Positions 1 to 8,906 of a DNA stretch of 49,681 nt are shown here, piece after piece. The notes beneath the pieces were generated by a model. It had not been told where the DNA came from. It was given only the letters and a program-made list of their open reading frames with translations, and did no database searches. How positions within the stretch are numbered: the stretch's first letter is position 1; every line of letters begins with the position of its first letter. A program made the position numbers and the translations under genes. The stretch lies in the NCBI RefSeq assembly GCF_002423035.1, contig NZ_DIUM01000062.1:12071-61751 (forward strand). Direction: 5' to 3'. The stretch comes from Thiocapsa sp. UBA6158. GTDB lineage: Bacteria; Pseudomonadota; Gammaproteobacteria; Chromatiales; Chromatiaceae.

Positions 1-1478
1 TCGCCGAGGTGATCCTCGTCGCCCATGATGTCGGTCAGCACGGCGAAGGCATCGCCTTCCTTGATCAAGCCCATCGCCACACCGGCCACCGGCGCCTTCA
101 CCGGCACGCCGGCATCCATCAGCGAAAGGCTGGTGCCGCAGACACTGGCCATGGAACTCGAGCCGTTGGACTCGGTGATCTCGGAGACCACGCGCACCGA
201 ATAGGGGAACTCTTCGATACTCGGCATCACGGCGAGCACGCCGCGTTTGGCCAACCGGCCGTGGCCGACCTCGCGGCGCTTCGGTGAGCCCACACGTCCC
301 GTTTCGCCGACGCAGAAGGGCGGGAAGTTGTAGTGGAGCATGAAGTGCTCGCGCCGCTCGCCTTCCAGCGCGTCGATGATCTGCGAATCACGCTCGGTGC
401 CGAGGGTCGTGATGACCAGCGCCTGCGTCTCGCCGCGTGTAAAGAGCGCCGAGCCGTGGGTGCGCGGCAGCACGCCGGTGCGAATCGTGATGGGACGCAC
501 AGTCACGTTGTCGCGGCCGTCGATACGTGGATTGCCGGCGATGATCGAGCTGCGCACGGTGGTCTTCTCGAACTTCTCGATCGCACCCATGACCTGCTGC
601 TCGGTCCAGGTCGGTGCGTCGCCGCCGCACAGATCCGCAACGACGGACGCACGCACCGCGTCCAGGGCCGCATAACGGTCCTGCTTCTCCTTGATGCGGT
701 AGGCCTCGGCGATGCGCTCGCCGCAGGCGCTCGCCACGGCATCGGCGAGTGCTTCATCCGCCACGACAGGCGTCCATTGAATCGGGGGCTTGCCCGCTTC
801 GGCGGCCAGCTCGCGGATCGCGGCAATGGCCGGCTTCATCTGCTCGTGACCGAACAGCACGGCGCCGAGCATGATCTCCTCGGAGAGACCGCGCGCCTCG
901 GACTCGACCATCAAGACGGCCTTTTCGGTGCCGGCAACGATCAGATCGAGATCCGAATCCGGACCCACGCCGACCACAGCCGGGTTGAGGATGTACTCGC
1001 CGTTCTTGTAGCCGACGCGGACCGCGCCGACCGGTCCGTTGAAGGGGACACCCGAGATCGCCAATGCGGCGGAGACGCCGAGCATCGCAGGAACCTCGGG
1101 ATTGACTGCAGGGTTCAGCGACTTGACCGTCGCGATCACCTGAATCTCTTGCCTGAAGCCCTTCGCAAACAGCGGGCGAATCGGACGGTCGATCAGACGC
1201 GAGGTCAGAATCTCGACCTCGCTCGGACGCCCTTCGCGACGGAAGAAGCCACCGGGGATACGGCCGGCGGCATAGGTCTTCTCTTGATAGTCGACGGTCA
1301 AGGGCAGGAAGTCGCGCACCGCGCCGGGGCGCTTGTCGACGACGACCGTGACCAGAACAACCGTATCGTCGACATTGACCAGCACGGCGCCGTCGGCCTG
1401 GCGCGCGATCTCGCCGGTCTCGAGCGTCACTGTCTGGTCGCCGAGCTTGAATTGCTTCACGATAGCTTTGGGAATCAC
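1..1478 (-). CDS. pnp: Polyribonucleotide nucleotidyltransferase (PNPase), C-terminal part cut by window edge
   Basis: PNPase is the phosphorolytic 3'-to-5' exoribonuclease of the RNA degradosome. The first ~492 codons are present: RNase PH domain 1 (with the FFRREGRPSE motif near residue 80), the all-alpha linker, and most of the catalytic RNase PH domain 2, which runs to the metal-binding DIMGDEDHLG stretch at the window edge. The KH and S1 RNA-binding domains lie outside. The start is taken as GTG at 1478, preceded by GAGGA at good spacing; an in-frame GTG at 1460 is less well placed. It is last in the rimP-to-pnp operon, ~180 bp after rpsO. That gap holds perfect GC palindromes (for example 1542-1555) but no T-run, so co-transcription with rpsO followed by processing is likely, as known in Escherichia coli. 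Confidence 0.97.
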   Translation of the reverse strand, partial: MIPKAIVKQFKLGDQTVTLETGEIARQADGAVLVNVDDTVVLVTVVVDKRPGAVRDFLPLTVDYQEKTYAAGRIPGGFFRREGRPSEVEILTSRLIDRPIRPLFAKGFRQEIQVIATVKSLNPAVNPEVPAMLGVSAALAISGVPFNGPVGAVRVGYKNGEYILNPAVVGVGPDSDLDLIVAGTEKAVLMVESEARGLSEEIMLGAVLFGHEQMKPAIAAIRELAAEAGKPPIQWTPVVADEALADAVASACGERIAEAYRIKEKQDRYAALDAVRASVVADLCGGDAPTWTEQQVMGAIEKFEKTTVRSSIIAGNPRIDGRDNVTVRPITIRTGVLPRTHGSALFTRGETQALVITTLGTERDSQIIDALEGERREHFMLHYNFPPFCVGETGRVGSPKRREVGHGRLAKRGVLAVMPSIEEFPYSVRVVSEITESNGSSSMASVCGTSLSLMDAGVPVKAPVAGVAMGLIKEGDAFAVLTDIMGDEDHLG

Positions 1479-1660
1479 AAGTAGATCCTCGGGGTATGTG
1501 GTCCGTCGTAGCGCCGGGCCTTGGGCCCCTGCACATGAGGCGCGCCTGCAGGCGCCGTGGTGACAGGGCTGTGCGTCGGTGCCGCCGGCGGCATCCATTC
1601 CGCGGGGAGCGGGCGAATCGGGGGCATCCCGACCGCCCGATCGCCGAGTCGGGAGGCGTG

Positions 1661-1930
1661 TCAGCGGCGCAGGCCGAGACGCGTAATCAGCTCGCGATAG
1701 CGGTCGAGATCCTTGCGCTTGAGATAATCGAGCAGCTTACGACGTGAATTGACCATACGCACCAGACCGCGGCGCGAGTGATGATCGTGCTTGTGCTCCT
1801 TGAAATGATCGGTGAGCTGCAGGATGCGCGCGGTCAGGAGCGCGACCTGCACCTCCGGAGACCCCGTGTCGGTATCGGCACGACGGTAGTCTTCGACAAT
1901 CTGTTTTTTCTCGGCTGCGGTCATTGTCAT
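1661..1930 (-). CDS. rpsO: 30S ribosomal protein S15
   Basis: This 89-residue protein has the usual S15 length and the family signature DTGSPEVQVALLT followed by H-KEHKHDHHSRRGL. It binds the central domain of 16S rRNA and nucleates assembly of the 30S platform. The start at 1930 is supported by GGGAG seven bases upstream; a second in-frame ATG lies two codons later. It sits between truB and pnp exactly as in enterobacteria. In several bacteria S15 represses its own mRNA through a structured leader. The ~195-bp gap to truB has inverted motifs (such as TCTCC/GGAGA near 1960-1985) that could play this role, but I cannot show it. Confidence 0.98.
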   Translation of the reverse strand: MTMTAAEKKQIVEDYRRADTDTGSPEVQVALLTARILQLTDHFKEHKHDHHSRRGLVRMVNSRRKLLDYLKRKDLDRYRELITRLGLRR

Positions 1931-2125
1931 TGGTGGTCTCCCAAGTCAGTGATGGAGAAAAAAGGTCCTGGTCCGTCTCCGATTCGGGAGAGGGATGGGT
2001 CGCCCCGACAATGACATCAGGGGATCGGACCGTGGGTTTGAAACGTTTCCTTGGATCCCGCAAAGCGCATTCGCATTGCGGCATTGCGGGTTGCTCGGCG
2101 CTCATCGCCGGCGGATCTCAAACGT

Positions 2126-3043
2126 CTAAATCAGCCTCTTGGGCTGAACCCGCCCGTCGTCGAGGATACTGCCGACACCGACGAAGATCTGCGACGGGTC
2201 ATAGAGCCGGACCAGTCCATCCGTCGGCGCCTGCGGGATCAAGACCGCTTGGCCTTGCCGCAGATAAAAGGCGGCATCGGCGGAGAGGCGCACCGCCGGC
2301 CAGTGACCCAGAGCGCTGTCGAGCGGCAGGAGCAGCGCATCCAGACCGGCCATGTCGTCTTCCCCGGCCATCGCCTCGATCCGGTCCAGGCCGACGAAGG
2401 GACCGGCGGTTTCCGTATAAGGCCCCACGGCGGTGCGGCGCAGTCCGCTGACATGGGCGCCGCAGCCCAGCATGCGACCGATATCTTCGGCCAGCGTACG
2501 GACATAGGTGCCCTTGGAGCAATGCACGTCCAGCTCGATCTCGGGTAGATCCATCGAGAGCAGATCGAGCGCGAAGATCTGAATCTCGCGCGGCGTGCGC
2601 TCGACCTCCAAACCCTGGCGAGCCAGCTTATAGAGGCGTTGCCCTTGGTGCTTTACGGCCGAGTGCATCGGCGGCAGTTGCGAGATGGTGCCGAGAAAAC
2701 CGAGCAGCACCTCGCGTACGCGCGCCTCGTCGATCCCGACGACCGGCTCGTCGACGATGACCTCGCCCTCGGCATCGGCGGTCGTGGTGGTCACGCCCAG
2801 GCGCACGCGCACCCGGTAGCGTTTATCCGCATCCAGCAGATAGGCGGAGAATTTGGTCGCATCGCCGAGACAGCAGGGCAAGAGCCCGGTCGCCAGAGGA
2901 TCGAGGCTCCCGGTATGACCGGCCTTGGCGGCGCGGTAGAACCGCTTCACGCGTTGCAGGGCGTCGTTCGACGACAGGCCCAGCGGCTTATCCAGCAACA
3001 GGATGCCGGTGACATCTCGGCCTGTATTACGACGGCGTCCCAT
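2126..3043 (-). CDS. truB: tRNA pseudouridine(55) synthase
   Basis: TruB converts U55 in the T-loop of tRNAs to pseudouridine and also acts as a tRNA folding chaperone. The protein is 305 residues, close to the family norm. The catalytic motif GHTGSLDPLATG puts the nucleophilic aspartate at residue 48, the same number as in E. coli. A C-terminal segment of the PUA-like type follows. The start overlaps the end of rbfA by 17 bases, which indicates translational coupling within the operon. Confidence 0.97.
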   Translation of the reverse strand: MGRRRNTGRDVTGILLLDKPLGLSSNDALQRVKRFYRAAKAGHTGSLDPLATGLLPCCLGDATKFSAYLLDADKRYRVRVRLGVTTTTADAEGEVIVDEPVVGIDEARVREVLLGFLGTISQLPPMHSAVKHQGQRLYKLARQGLEVERTPREIQIFALDLLSMDLPEIELDVHCSKGTYVRTLAEDIGRMLGCGAHVSGLRRTAVGPYTETAGPFVGLDRIEAMAGEDDMAGLDALLLPLDSALGHWPAVRLSADAAFYLRQGQAVLIPQAPTDGLVRLYDPSQIFVGVGSILDDGRVQPKRLI

Positions 3044-3437
3044 TAACCTGCGGCTCCTGCTCGGCGTCTTGATGCGTGGATGTGTCGGACTGCCCGACCG
3101 CTTGCGCGATCAGCGCCGCGAGACGCTCGCCCTTGCCGATCGACTCGTCGAAAACGAAATGCAGCTGCGGGATAGTCCGAAGACGCACGCGTTGGGCGAG
3201 ACCGTGACGGAGGAATCCGGCGAGCCGCCCGTTGAGCAGACGCGTCTGCTCGGCGGCCTCGTCGTCCGTCGGAAAGCAAGTGAAGAACACCTTGGCGTGC
3301 GCCAAGTCACGCGTCACCCGCACCTCGTGGACTGTAATGTTGGCAAGACGCGGATCATTCACCTCGTCGCGCACCAACGTGGAGAGTACACGCTTCAGCT
3401 CGGCGCCGATGCGCTCCGTACGGGCGAATTCCTTCAT
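3027..3437 (-). CDS. rbfA: Ribosome-binding factor A
   Basis: RbfA is a small KH-fold protein that binds immature 30S subunits, helps mature the 16S rRNA 5' end and is needed for cold adaptation. The 136-residue product starts MKEFARTERIGAELKRVLS and has the family motif V-E-V-x-V-T-x-D-L-x-x-A-x-V in the form HEVRVTRDLAHAKVFF. Its start lies four bases after the infB stop and its end overlaps truB, so the three genes are tightly coupled. The C-terminal tail after about residue 115 is polar and probably disordered. Confidence 0.96.
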   Translation of the reverse strand: MKEFARTERIGAELKRVLSTLVRDEVNDPRLANITVHEVRVTRDLAHAKVFFTCFPTDDEAAEQTRLLNGRLAGFLRHGLAQRVRLRTIPQLHFVFDESIGKGERLAALIAQAVGQSDTSTHQDAEQEPQVNGTPS

Positions 3438-3441
3438 CCGA

Positions 3442-6195
3442 TCAGATCTCGCGGGGCCGTTCGGTCCGCTCGAAGACCTCGATCTGGTCGCCCGGCTGCA
3501 CGTCGTTGTAGTTCTTCACGCCGATACCGCACTCGATGCCGTTCTTCACCTCGCTCACGTCGTCCTTGAAGCGACGCAGGGATTCGAGCGCGCCTTCGTA
3601 GACCACGACGTTGTTGCGCAGCACGCGGATCGGGCTGTTGCGACGGATCACGCCCTCGGTCACCATGCAGCCGGCAACCGCGCCGAACTTCGATGAGCGG
3701 AAGACGTCGCGCACCTGAGCCAGGCCGATGATCTCCTCCGTGACGATCGGACTGAGCAGGCCCGAGATGGCCTTCTTCACGTCGTCGATCAGCTCGTAGA
3801 TGATGCTGTAGTAGCGCAGGTCGAGGCCCTTCTCCTCGATCACACGGCGTGCCGCGGCATCGGCCCGGACATTGAACCCGAGCAGGATGGCGTTGGAGGT
3901 GACGGCCAGGTTGGCATCGGATTCAGTGATGCCGCCCACACCGACCGCGACCAGCGCGACCTTGACCTCTTCGTTCCCGAGTTTGAGCAGACTGTCCTTG
4001 AGTGCCTCGAGACTGCCCTGCACGTCCGCCTTGATGATGAGATTGACGCTCTTCTGCTCGCCGTCTTTGATCTGCGCGAAGAGCTGATCCAGCGTGACGC
4101 CGCGCTGCTCGTCGAAACGGCTCTGACGCGAGCGCGCCGAGCGGAATTCCGCGACCTCGCGTGCCCGGCGCTCGTCGGCGACCGTCATGACGTCGTCGCC
4201 GGCATAAGGCGTGCCCGAGAGACCCAGCACCTGCACCGGGATCGACGGCCCGGCCGCCTCGACCGGCGCTCCGGCCTCGTCGAACATGGCGCGAACGCGG
4301 CCGTGCTCCCCGCCGCTGACGATGATGTCGCCGCGACGCAGGGTTCCGGATTGAACCAGAACGGTCGCGACCGGACCGCGCCCCTTATCCAGACTGGACT
4401 CGACGATGGTCCCGCGTGCAGGCCCGTCGACGGCGGCCTTCAGCTCGAGCACCTCGGACTGCAGCAGGATCCCGTCCAACAGATCATCGATGCCGTCGCC
4501 GGTCTTGGCCGAGACCTGCACCATCATGGTGTCGCCGCCCCACTCCTCGGCGACGACCTGGTGCTGCGTGAGCTCCTGCATCACCTTATCCGGATGGGCG
4601 TCCGGCTTGTCGATCTTGTTGATCGCAACAATGATCGGGACCCCGGAGGCACGGGCGTGCTGGATGGCCTCGACGGTCTGCGGCATCACGCCGTCGTCGG
4701 CCGCCACCACCAGGATGACGATGTCCGTGACCTTGGCCCCGCGGGCACGCATCGCCGAGAAGGCAGCATGGCCCGGGGTATCGAGGAAGGAGACCGTGCC
4801 CTTCTCCGTCTCGACGTGATAGGCGCCGATGTGCTGGGTGATCCCGCCCGCTTCGCCGGAGGCGACACGGGTGCGTCGGATATAGTCGAGCAACGAGGTC
4901 TTGCCGTGGTCGACATGACCCATGATGGTCACGACCGGCGGACGCGGCAGCATCTCGGCCTGCTCGACCTGCTCCTGGACCTCTTCCATCAACACGCCTT
5001 CGGCATCGCGCTCGTCGGCACGGATCGCCGTGTGACCGAGCTCCTCCACGACGATGGTCGCGGTGTCGCGATCGAGCGTCTGGTTGATGGTCACCATCAT
5101 GCCCTGCTTGAAGAGCTCGCGAATGACCTCCGAGGCCTTCACCGACATGCGACTGGCCAACTCGCCGACCGAGATCACCTCGGGGATCTCGACCTCGCGA
5201 ACGACGGGCGCGGTCGGCTTTTGGAAGACGTGCTTGTCTTGGAGCTGCGGCTTGAGCGTCTTCTTCTTGCGGCGCAGTCCGCGGCCGGCAGCACCGCCCG
5301 CGGAGTCGATTTCTTCGTAATCGGCGCTCGGTGCAACCGCGACCTCGCGGCCACGTGAGCTATCCTTGCGCCCGGCCTTCTTGACCGAACGCTCCTTCTC
5401 GGTGGGCTCGGCCGGTTTCTTCAGAGGCGCTTTCTTCGGCTTCGAGGCCTCGGCGCGACGCACGACGGCCGCCGCCACGGGCTCCTCTTCGTCCGCCTCG
5501 ATCGCACTCTCGATCTCGATGGCAGCACTCGCAGCCGCTCGCGCCTCCGCCTCGGCAGCAAGGCGAGCCGCCTCTTCTGCCGCACGCGCCGCCTCGGCGA
5601 CACGTCGCTCCTGCTCCTCGATCCGACGCTTCTCGTCCTGCTCGCGCGCTAGGCGCTCCTGATCTTCCTGCTCGGCAAGCCGGCGCGCCTCCTGCTCGGC
5701 ACGCAACGCCTCGAGCTCGATACGGCGACGCCCTCCGTCATGCGCGGGCGCCGAGGATGCCGGACGCTCACGCTGAGGCCGGGCGCGTTCCACGGCCGGC
5801 CTCTGCTGGGCACTGGCTGCCGAGGGCGGCGGAACCGGCTCATCGGCGCGCTTGACGTAGGTCCGTTTGCGCCGAACCTCGACACTCACGGTCTTGGCCC
5901 GCGCGGCCGGGGTCGGTCGCGTACTTCCGACATTTCCCCGTGGAGCCGCTGCGGGCTGGCGCAGCTCGCTGACCGACTTGCGCTTGAGCGTAACTTGACC
6001 GGGCGTGGTACCGCTGTCGGCCTCGGCCTTACCGTGGCTGCGACGCAGGTAGCCGAGAAGCTGAAGTTTCTCCTGCTCCGTCAAGGTGGTCTCCGCGTTT
6101 TCCGCGGTGATGCCTGCCTCGTTCAGCTGTGTCAGGAGACGCTCAACCGGGATGCCGACCGTAGAGGCGAGTTGCTTGACCGTGACTTCACTCAT
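3442..6195 (-). CDS. infB: Translation initiation factor IF-2
   Basis: IF-2 is the GTPase that places fMet-tRNA on the 30S subunit and promotes subunit joining. The 917-residue protein begins with an IF2_N domain (MSEVTVKQLASTVGIPVERLL), then a long Ala/Glu/Arg-rich charged linker at roughly residues 100-330 that is probably helical or disordered, then the G domain: G1 GHVDHGKT at about residue 426, DTPGH, and NKID. Domains II-IV follow, ending with the C-terminal fMet-binding region. An AAGG ribosome-binding site lies seven bases before the ATG. The gap to nusA is only 18 bp. Several long open frames on the opposite strand across this gene are codon-bias shadows. Confidence 0.98.
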   Translation of the reverse strand: MSEVTVKQLASTVGIPVERLLTQLNEAGITAENAETTLTEQEKLQLLGYLRRSHGKAEADSGTTPGQVTLKRKSVSELRQPAAAPRGNVGSTRPTPAARAKTVSVEVRRKRTYVKRADEPVPPPSAASAQQRPAVERARPQRERPASSAPAHDGGRRRIELEALRAEQEARRLAEQEDQERLAREQDEKRRIEEQERRVAEAARAAEEAARLAAEAEARAAASAAIEIESAIEADEEEPVAAAVVRRAEASKPKKAPLKKPAEPTEKERSVKKAGRKDSSRGREVAVAPSADYEEIDSAGGAAGRGLRRKKKTLKPQLQDKHVFQKPTAPVVREVEIPEVISVGELASRMSVKASEVIRELFKQGMMVTINQTLDRDTATIVVEELGHTAIRADERDAEGVLMEEVQEQVEQAEMLPRPPVVTIMGHVDHGKTSLLDYIRRTRVASGEAGGITQHIGAYHVETEKGTVSFLDTPGHAAFSAMRARGAKVTDIVILVVAADDGVMPQTVEAIQHARASGVPIIVAINKIDKPDAHPDKVMQELTQHQVVAEEWGGDTMMVQVSAKTGDGIDDLLDGILLQSEVLELKAAVDGPARGTIVESSLDKGRGPVATVLVQSGTLRRGDIIVSGGEHGRVRAMFDEAGAPVEAAGPSIPVQVLGLSGTPYAGDDVMTVADERRAREVAEFRSARSRQSRFDEQRGVTLDQLFAQIKDGEQKSVNLIIKADVQGSLEALKDSLLKLGNEEVKVALVAVGVGGITESDANLAVTSNAILLGFNVRADAAARRVIEEKGLDLRYYSIIYELIDDVKKAISGLLSPIVTEEIIGLAQVRDVFRSSKFGAVAGCMVTEGVIRRNSPIRVLRNNVVVYEGALESLRRFKDDVSEVKNGIECGIGVKNYNDVQPGDQIEVFERTERPREI

Positions 6196-6213
6196 GAACT
6201 GACCTTTATTCCT

Positions 6214-7716
6214 CTATTCCTGCGGGGCGTCCGCAAACCAGGGCTCGCGGGCCTTCATGATCAAGCGGGCCGCACGCTCGCGGTCCATCCCGTCGATATC
6301 CAGCAGGTCATCGACCGACTGCTCGGCGAGATCCTCGACTGTGGCCACGCCGCGTTCCGCAAGGGCATAGGCCAACGGCTCGTCCATCCCGTCCATATCC
6401 AGCAGATCCTGCGCAGGATCCCGAGCCCCGTCCTCCTCGGTCGCGATCGCACGCGTCAGCAAGACGTCGTTTGCTCGCTCGCGCAGCAGCTCGATCGTAT
6501 CGTCGTCGAGCTCGTCGATCGCCTGCATCTCGACCAGGGGCACGTAAGCCACCTCGTCGACCGTGCTGAAACCCTCTTCGACCAGGATGGCCGCGAGATT
6601 TTCGTCGACCCCGAGCTGATCCATGAAGGTCTGGACCGAACGAATGGCTTCCTGCTCGCCTTTAGCCGCCGCATCCTCTTCGTTCATGACGTTGAGCTCC
6701 CAGCCAGTCAACTGACTGGCAAGGCGCACGTTTTGACCGTTGCGTCCGATCGCCTGCGCAAGATTCTCTTCCTTGACGGCGACATCCATGCTGCGCGCTT
6801 CTTCGTCGATGACGATCGAGACGACATCGGCCGGGGACATGGCGTTGATGACGTATTGGGCGGGATTATCGTCCCACAGGATGATATCGACACGCTCGCC
6901 GTTGAGCTCGTTGGAAACCGCCTGCACGCGCGAGCCGCGCATCCCGACACAGGCGCCGACGGGATCGATGCGTGCATCCATGGTCTTCACGGCGATTTTG
7001 GCGCGCGAGCCCGGATCACGTGCAGCGCCGAGAATCCGAATCAGCCCCTCTCCCACCTCCGGCACCTCGAGCTTGAACAGCTCGATCAGCAGCTCCGGGG
7101 CGGTACGACTGACGAACAGCTGCGGACCCTTGGGCTCGGAGCGGACATCGTAGAGATAGCCGCGCAGTCGATCGCCGGGGCGCACCGACTCGCGAGGGAT
7201 CACATGGTCGCGCGGAACAAGCGCCTCGGCGTTGCTGCCGAGATCCACCATGATGGTGCCGCGCTCGGCCTTCTTCACGATGCCGGTCACCAATTGACCT
7301 TTACGCTCGCCGAACGCCTCCACGATCTTCGCGCGCTCGGCCTCGCGGACCTTCTGCACGATGACCTGCTTGGCGGTCTGGGCCGCAATCCGACCGAACA
7401 GCTCCGAATCGATCTCTTCTTCGATGAAGTCGCCCGGACCGAGCGCGGGCTCGAGAATCTGTGCCGCGGACGCGGTAATTTGGCGCGATGGAGCATCCAG
7501 CACGCCCTGTTCGGGATCGGGTACGATCTCCCAGCGCCGGAAGGAGCGATAGTCGCCGGTCTTGCGGTCGATCGCCACGCGCACATCGATCTCCCCGCCG
7601 TGTTTCTTGCGGGTGGCCGACGCCAACGCAGCCTCGATGGCCTCGAAGATGACGCCTTCGGGGACGTCCTTCTCGTTCGAGACGGCCTCCACGACCAATA
7701 AGATCTCTTTACTCAT
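6214..7716 (-). CDS. nusA: Transcription termination/antitermination factor NusA
   Basis: NusA binds RNA polymerase and the nascent RNA, modulating pausing, intrinsic termination and rRNA antitermination. The 500-residue protein has the N-terminal RNA-polymerase-binding domain (about 1-125), an S1 domain (about 135-200), two KH domains (with IGRNGQNVRLAS in the second) and two C-terminal acidic repeats of the kind seen in gammaproteobacteria (LLDMDGMDEPLAYALAERG and LLDIDGMDRERAARL). The start has GAGG just upstream. It lies 122 bp after rimP; I see no terminator in that gap. Confidence 0.98.
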   Translation of the reverse strand: MSKEILLVVEAVSNEKDVPEGVIFEAIEAALASATRKKHGGEIDVRVAIDRKTGDYRSFRRWEIVPDPEQGVLDAPSRQITASAAQILEPALGPGDFIEEEIDSELFGRIAAQTAKQVIVQKVREAERAKIVEAFGERKGQLVTGIVKKAERGTIMVDLGSNAEALVPRDHVIPRESVRPGDRLRGYLYDVRSEPKGPQLFVSRTAPELLIELFKLEVPEVGEGLIRILGAARDPGSRAKIAVKTMDARIDPVGACVGMRGSRVQAVSNELNGERVDIILWDDNPAQYVINAMSPADVVSIVIDEEARSMDVAVKEENLAQAIGRNGQNVRLASQLTGWELNVMNEEDAAAKGEQEAIRSVQTFMDQLGVDENLAAILVEEGFSTVDEVAYVPLVEMQAIDELDDDTIELLRERANDVLLTRAIATEEDGARDPAQDLLDMDGMDEPLAYALAERGVATVEDLAEQSVDDLLDIDGMDRERAARLIMKAREPWFADAPQE

Positions 7717-7838
7717 TCCACCTCATCCGACTCAATAGATCCGGCTCGCAACAGGTCCGGGCCGATGCCATCGACAACCGACGTGCGACTTGACCGAATG
7801 CGGCTACGCTGGTCCGTGACTAAGCTCGCTCGGCGACG

Positions 7839-8297
7839 TCAAAAGACGGGGACGAGGCGGGCAATCTCGATCCGATTCACGGGGATCGCCCAGAGACGAC
7901 CGTCTGCTTCAAGGCTGACGATGCCGTCTTCGCATCCCCGAAGAACACCTTCCAGACTGCGTCGCCCGTCGAGCTTCTCGCTCAATCGCACCTTGGCGCG
8001 CGAGCCTTCGAAACGCCGAAAGTGCTCGGGAAACACCAGCGGCCGATCCAACCCGGGCGACGACACCTCGAGGTCGTAGCGACCCTGGAGCGGGTCCTCG
8101 ACGTCCAGAACCGCACTCAACTGGTCGCTCACGGCGGCGCAATCGTCGAGTCCGATGCCGCGCTCGTGGTCGATGTAGACCCGCAGCGTGGCGCCGCTCG
8201 CGCCGCGCTGAAACAGCTCGACACCGACGAGCTCGTAGCCCAGAGGTTCGACCACCTCGCGGGCCAATAGGTTGAGACGACTGTCCGCAGGCTCCAT
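7839..8297 (-). CDS. rimP: Ribosome maturation factor RimP
   Basis: RimP assists late assembly of the 30S subunit. The 152-residue length matches the family (about 150). The motif DLEVSSPGLDRPL is the RimP signature and the C-terminal SH3-like domain ends GRLWAIPVNRIEIARLV. The reading frame is open for 30 more codons upstream to 8387, but that extension crosses an intrinsic terminator hairpin. I therefore start at ATG 8297, which has AAGG eight bases before it. It is the first gene of the operon. Confidence 0.95.
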   Translation of the reverse strand: MEPADSRLNLLAREVVEPLGYELVGVELFQRGASGATLRVYIDHERGIGLDDCAAVSDQLSAVLDVEDPLQGRYDLEVSSPGLDRPLVFPEHFRRFEGSRAKVRLSEKLDGRRSLEGVLRGCEDGIVSLEADGRLWAIPVNRIEIARLVPVF

Positions 8298-8315
8298 CGT
8301 ACGCCCTTCAGAAAC

Positions 8316-8337
8316 AAAAATTGGGCCATCGGCCCAA
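8316..8337 (-). terminator. Intrinsic terminator/attenuator directly upstream of rimP
   Basis: On the minus strand TTGGGCC-GAT-GGCCCAA forms a perfect 7-bp stem followed by TTTTT. Its T-run ends only 18 bases before the rimP ATG, so it either ends an upstream transcript or meters readthrough into the operon. In E. coli, terminators upstream of the same operon work in this way with NusA. That analogy is inference here. Confidence 0.8.
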
Positions 8338-8551
8338 CGACTTAAAGATTCCGCCCCTGCCCGAGACGCCCCCCGGAACGAAACCACCGCCCGGCATCGA
8401 TCGGCGACCGCGCCGATTCAGATCCCGGCACCGATCCCGGACCCTGGACAACGGACCGCACATGCGAGACACGGGACAGGTGACACCCGGCGGACCGGCT
8501 TACGCGGGAGGCCGCCGGCCCGAGGTCCGGCAGCGACGAAAGGCCCGAGAT

Positions 8552-8574
8552 AAAAAAACCCCATCGAAGGGGTT
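8552..8574 (-). terminator. Intrinsic terminator of the candidate small RNA
   Basis: Minus strand: AACCCC-TTCGAT-GGGGTT followed by a run of T. The 6-bp stem with a U-tract is a textbook factor-independent terminator. There is no T-run on the plus strand, so it acts on minus-strand transcription only. Confidence 0.85.
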
Positions 8575-8626
8575 CTTGAGAAACGCCGACCTTCAAGGTA
8601 CTCGCAGGAGACTTCAACTACGAAGC
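8552..8626 (-). ncRNA. Candidate small RNA upstream of the rimP operon
   Basis: A sigma70-like promoter at 8633-8661 would start transcription near 8626, and a strong intrinsic terminator at 8552-8574 would end it, giving an RNA of about 75 nt. No convincing reading frame with a ribosome-binding site fits inside. Visible structure includes a 5' stem CTTC-GTAGTT-GAAG, a short ACCT-TGA-AGGT stem, and the terminator hairpin with a TTCGAT loop and a 3' U-tract of the kind Hfq binds. I do not recognise it as tRNA, 6S, 4.5S or tmRNA. It could alternatively be the leader of a longer transcript that normally terminates here. Confidence 0.45.
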
Positions 8627-8632
8627 CCTTGG

Positions 8633-8661
8633 AGTGTATCCGGTTCAACCTTGATCCGCAA
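8633..8661 (-). promoter_or_regulatory. Sigma70-like promoter of the candidate small RNA
   Basis: On the minus strand TTGCGG (plus 8656-8661) is followed by exactly 17 bases and TACACT (plus 8633-8638). The match is four of six to each consensus hexamer. The predicted start is near 8626. Confidence 0.5.
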
Positions 8662-8906
8662 GATCGTTGAGGCGGTCACACGCCACGCAACAGGGTGCCG
8701 GTTCGGCTTGTCGTCGGCTCCGGCAGCGCCGACGAGCCGCCCGCCGGTTGCCGAACGCGCCATCTGCGGTGCAGTCTGCGAGCATGCAGGAGCCGGATGA
8801 CGCACGCACTCCGGCACGGTCGCGCGATACCGACAAGGCTCGGCGTCGGGCGGCGAACGGCCAAGACAGGGCGGCCAAGCAGCGGAATCAGGACAACGAG
8901 GATCCG

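Noticed and set aside
4303..7701. Long plus-strand open frames opposite infB and nusA (up to ~650 codons)
   Set aside because: They are GC-bias shadows of well-conserved minus-strand genes, with no ribosome-binding site or recognisable domain.
8340..8550. Initiator tRNA (metY) or other tRNA upstream of rimP
   Set aside because: I searched the interval by eye for a T-loop GGTTCRANNCC and a matching acceptor stem on both strands and found none.
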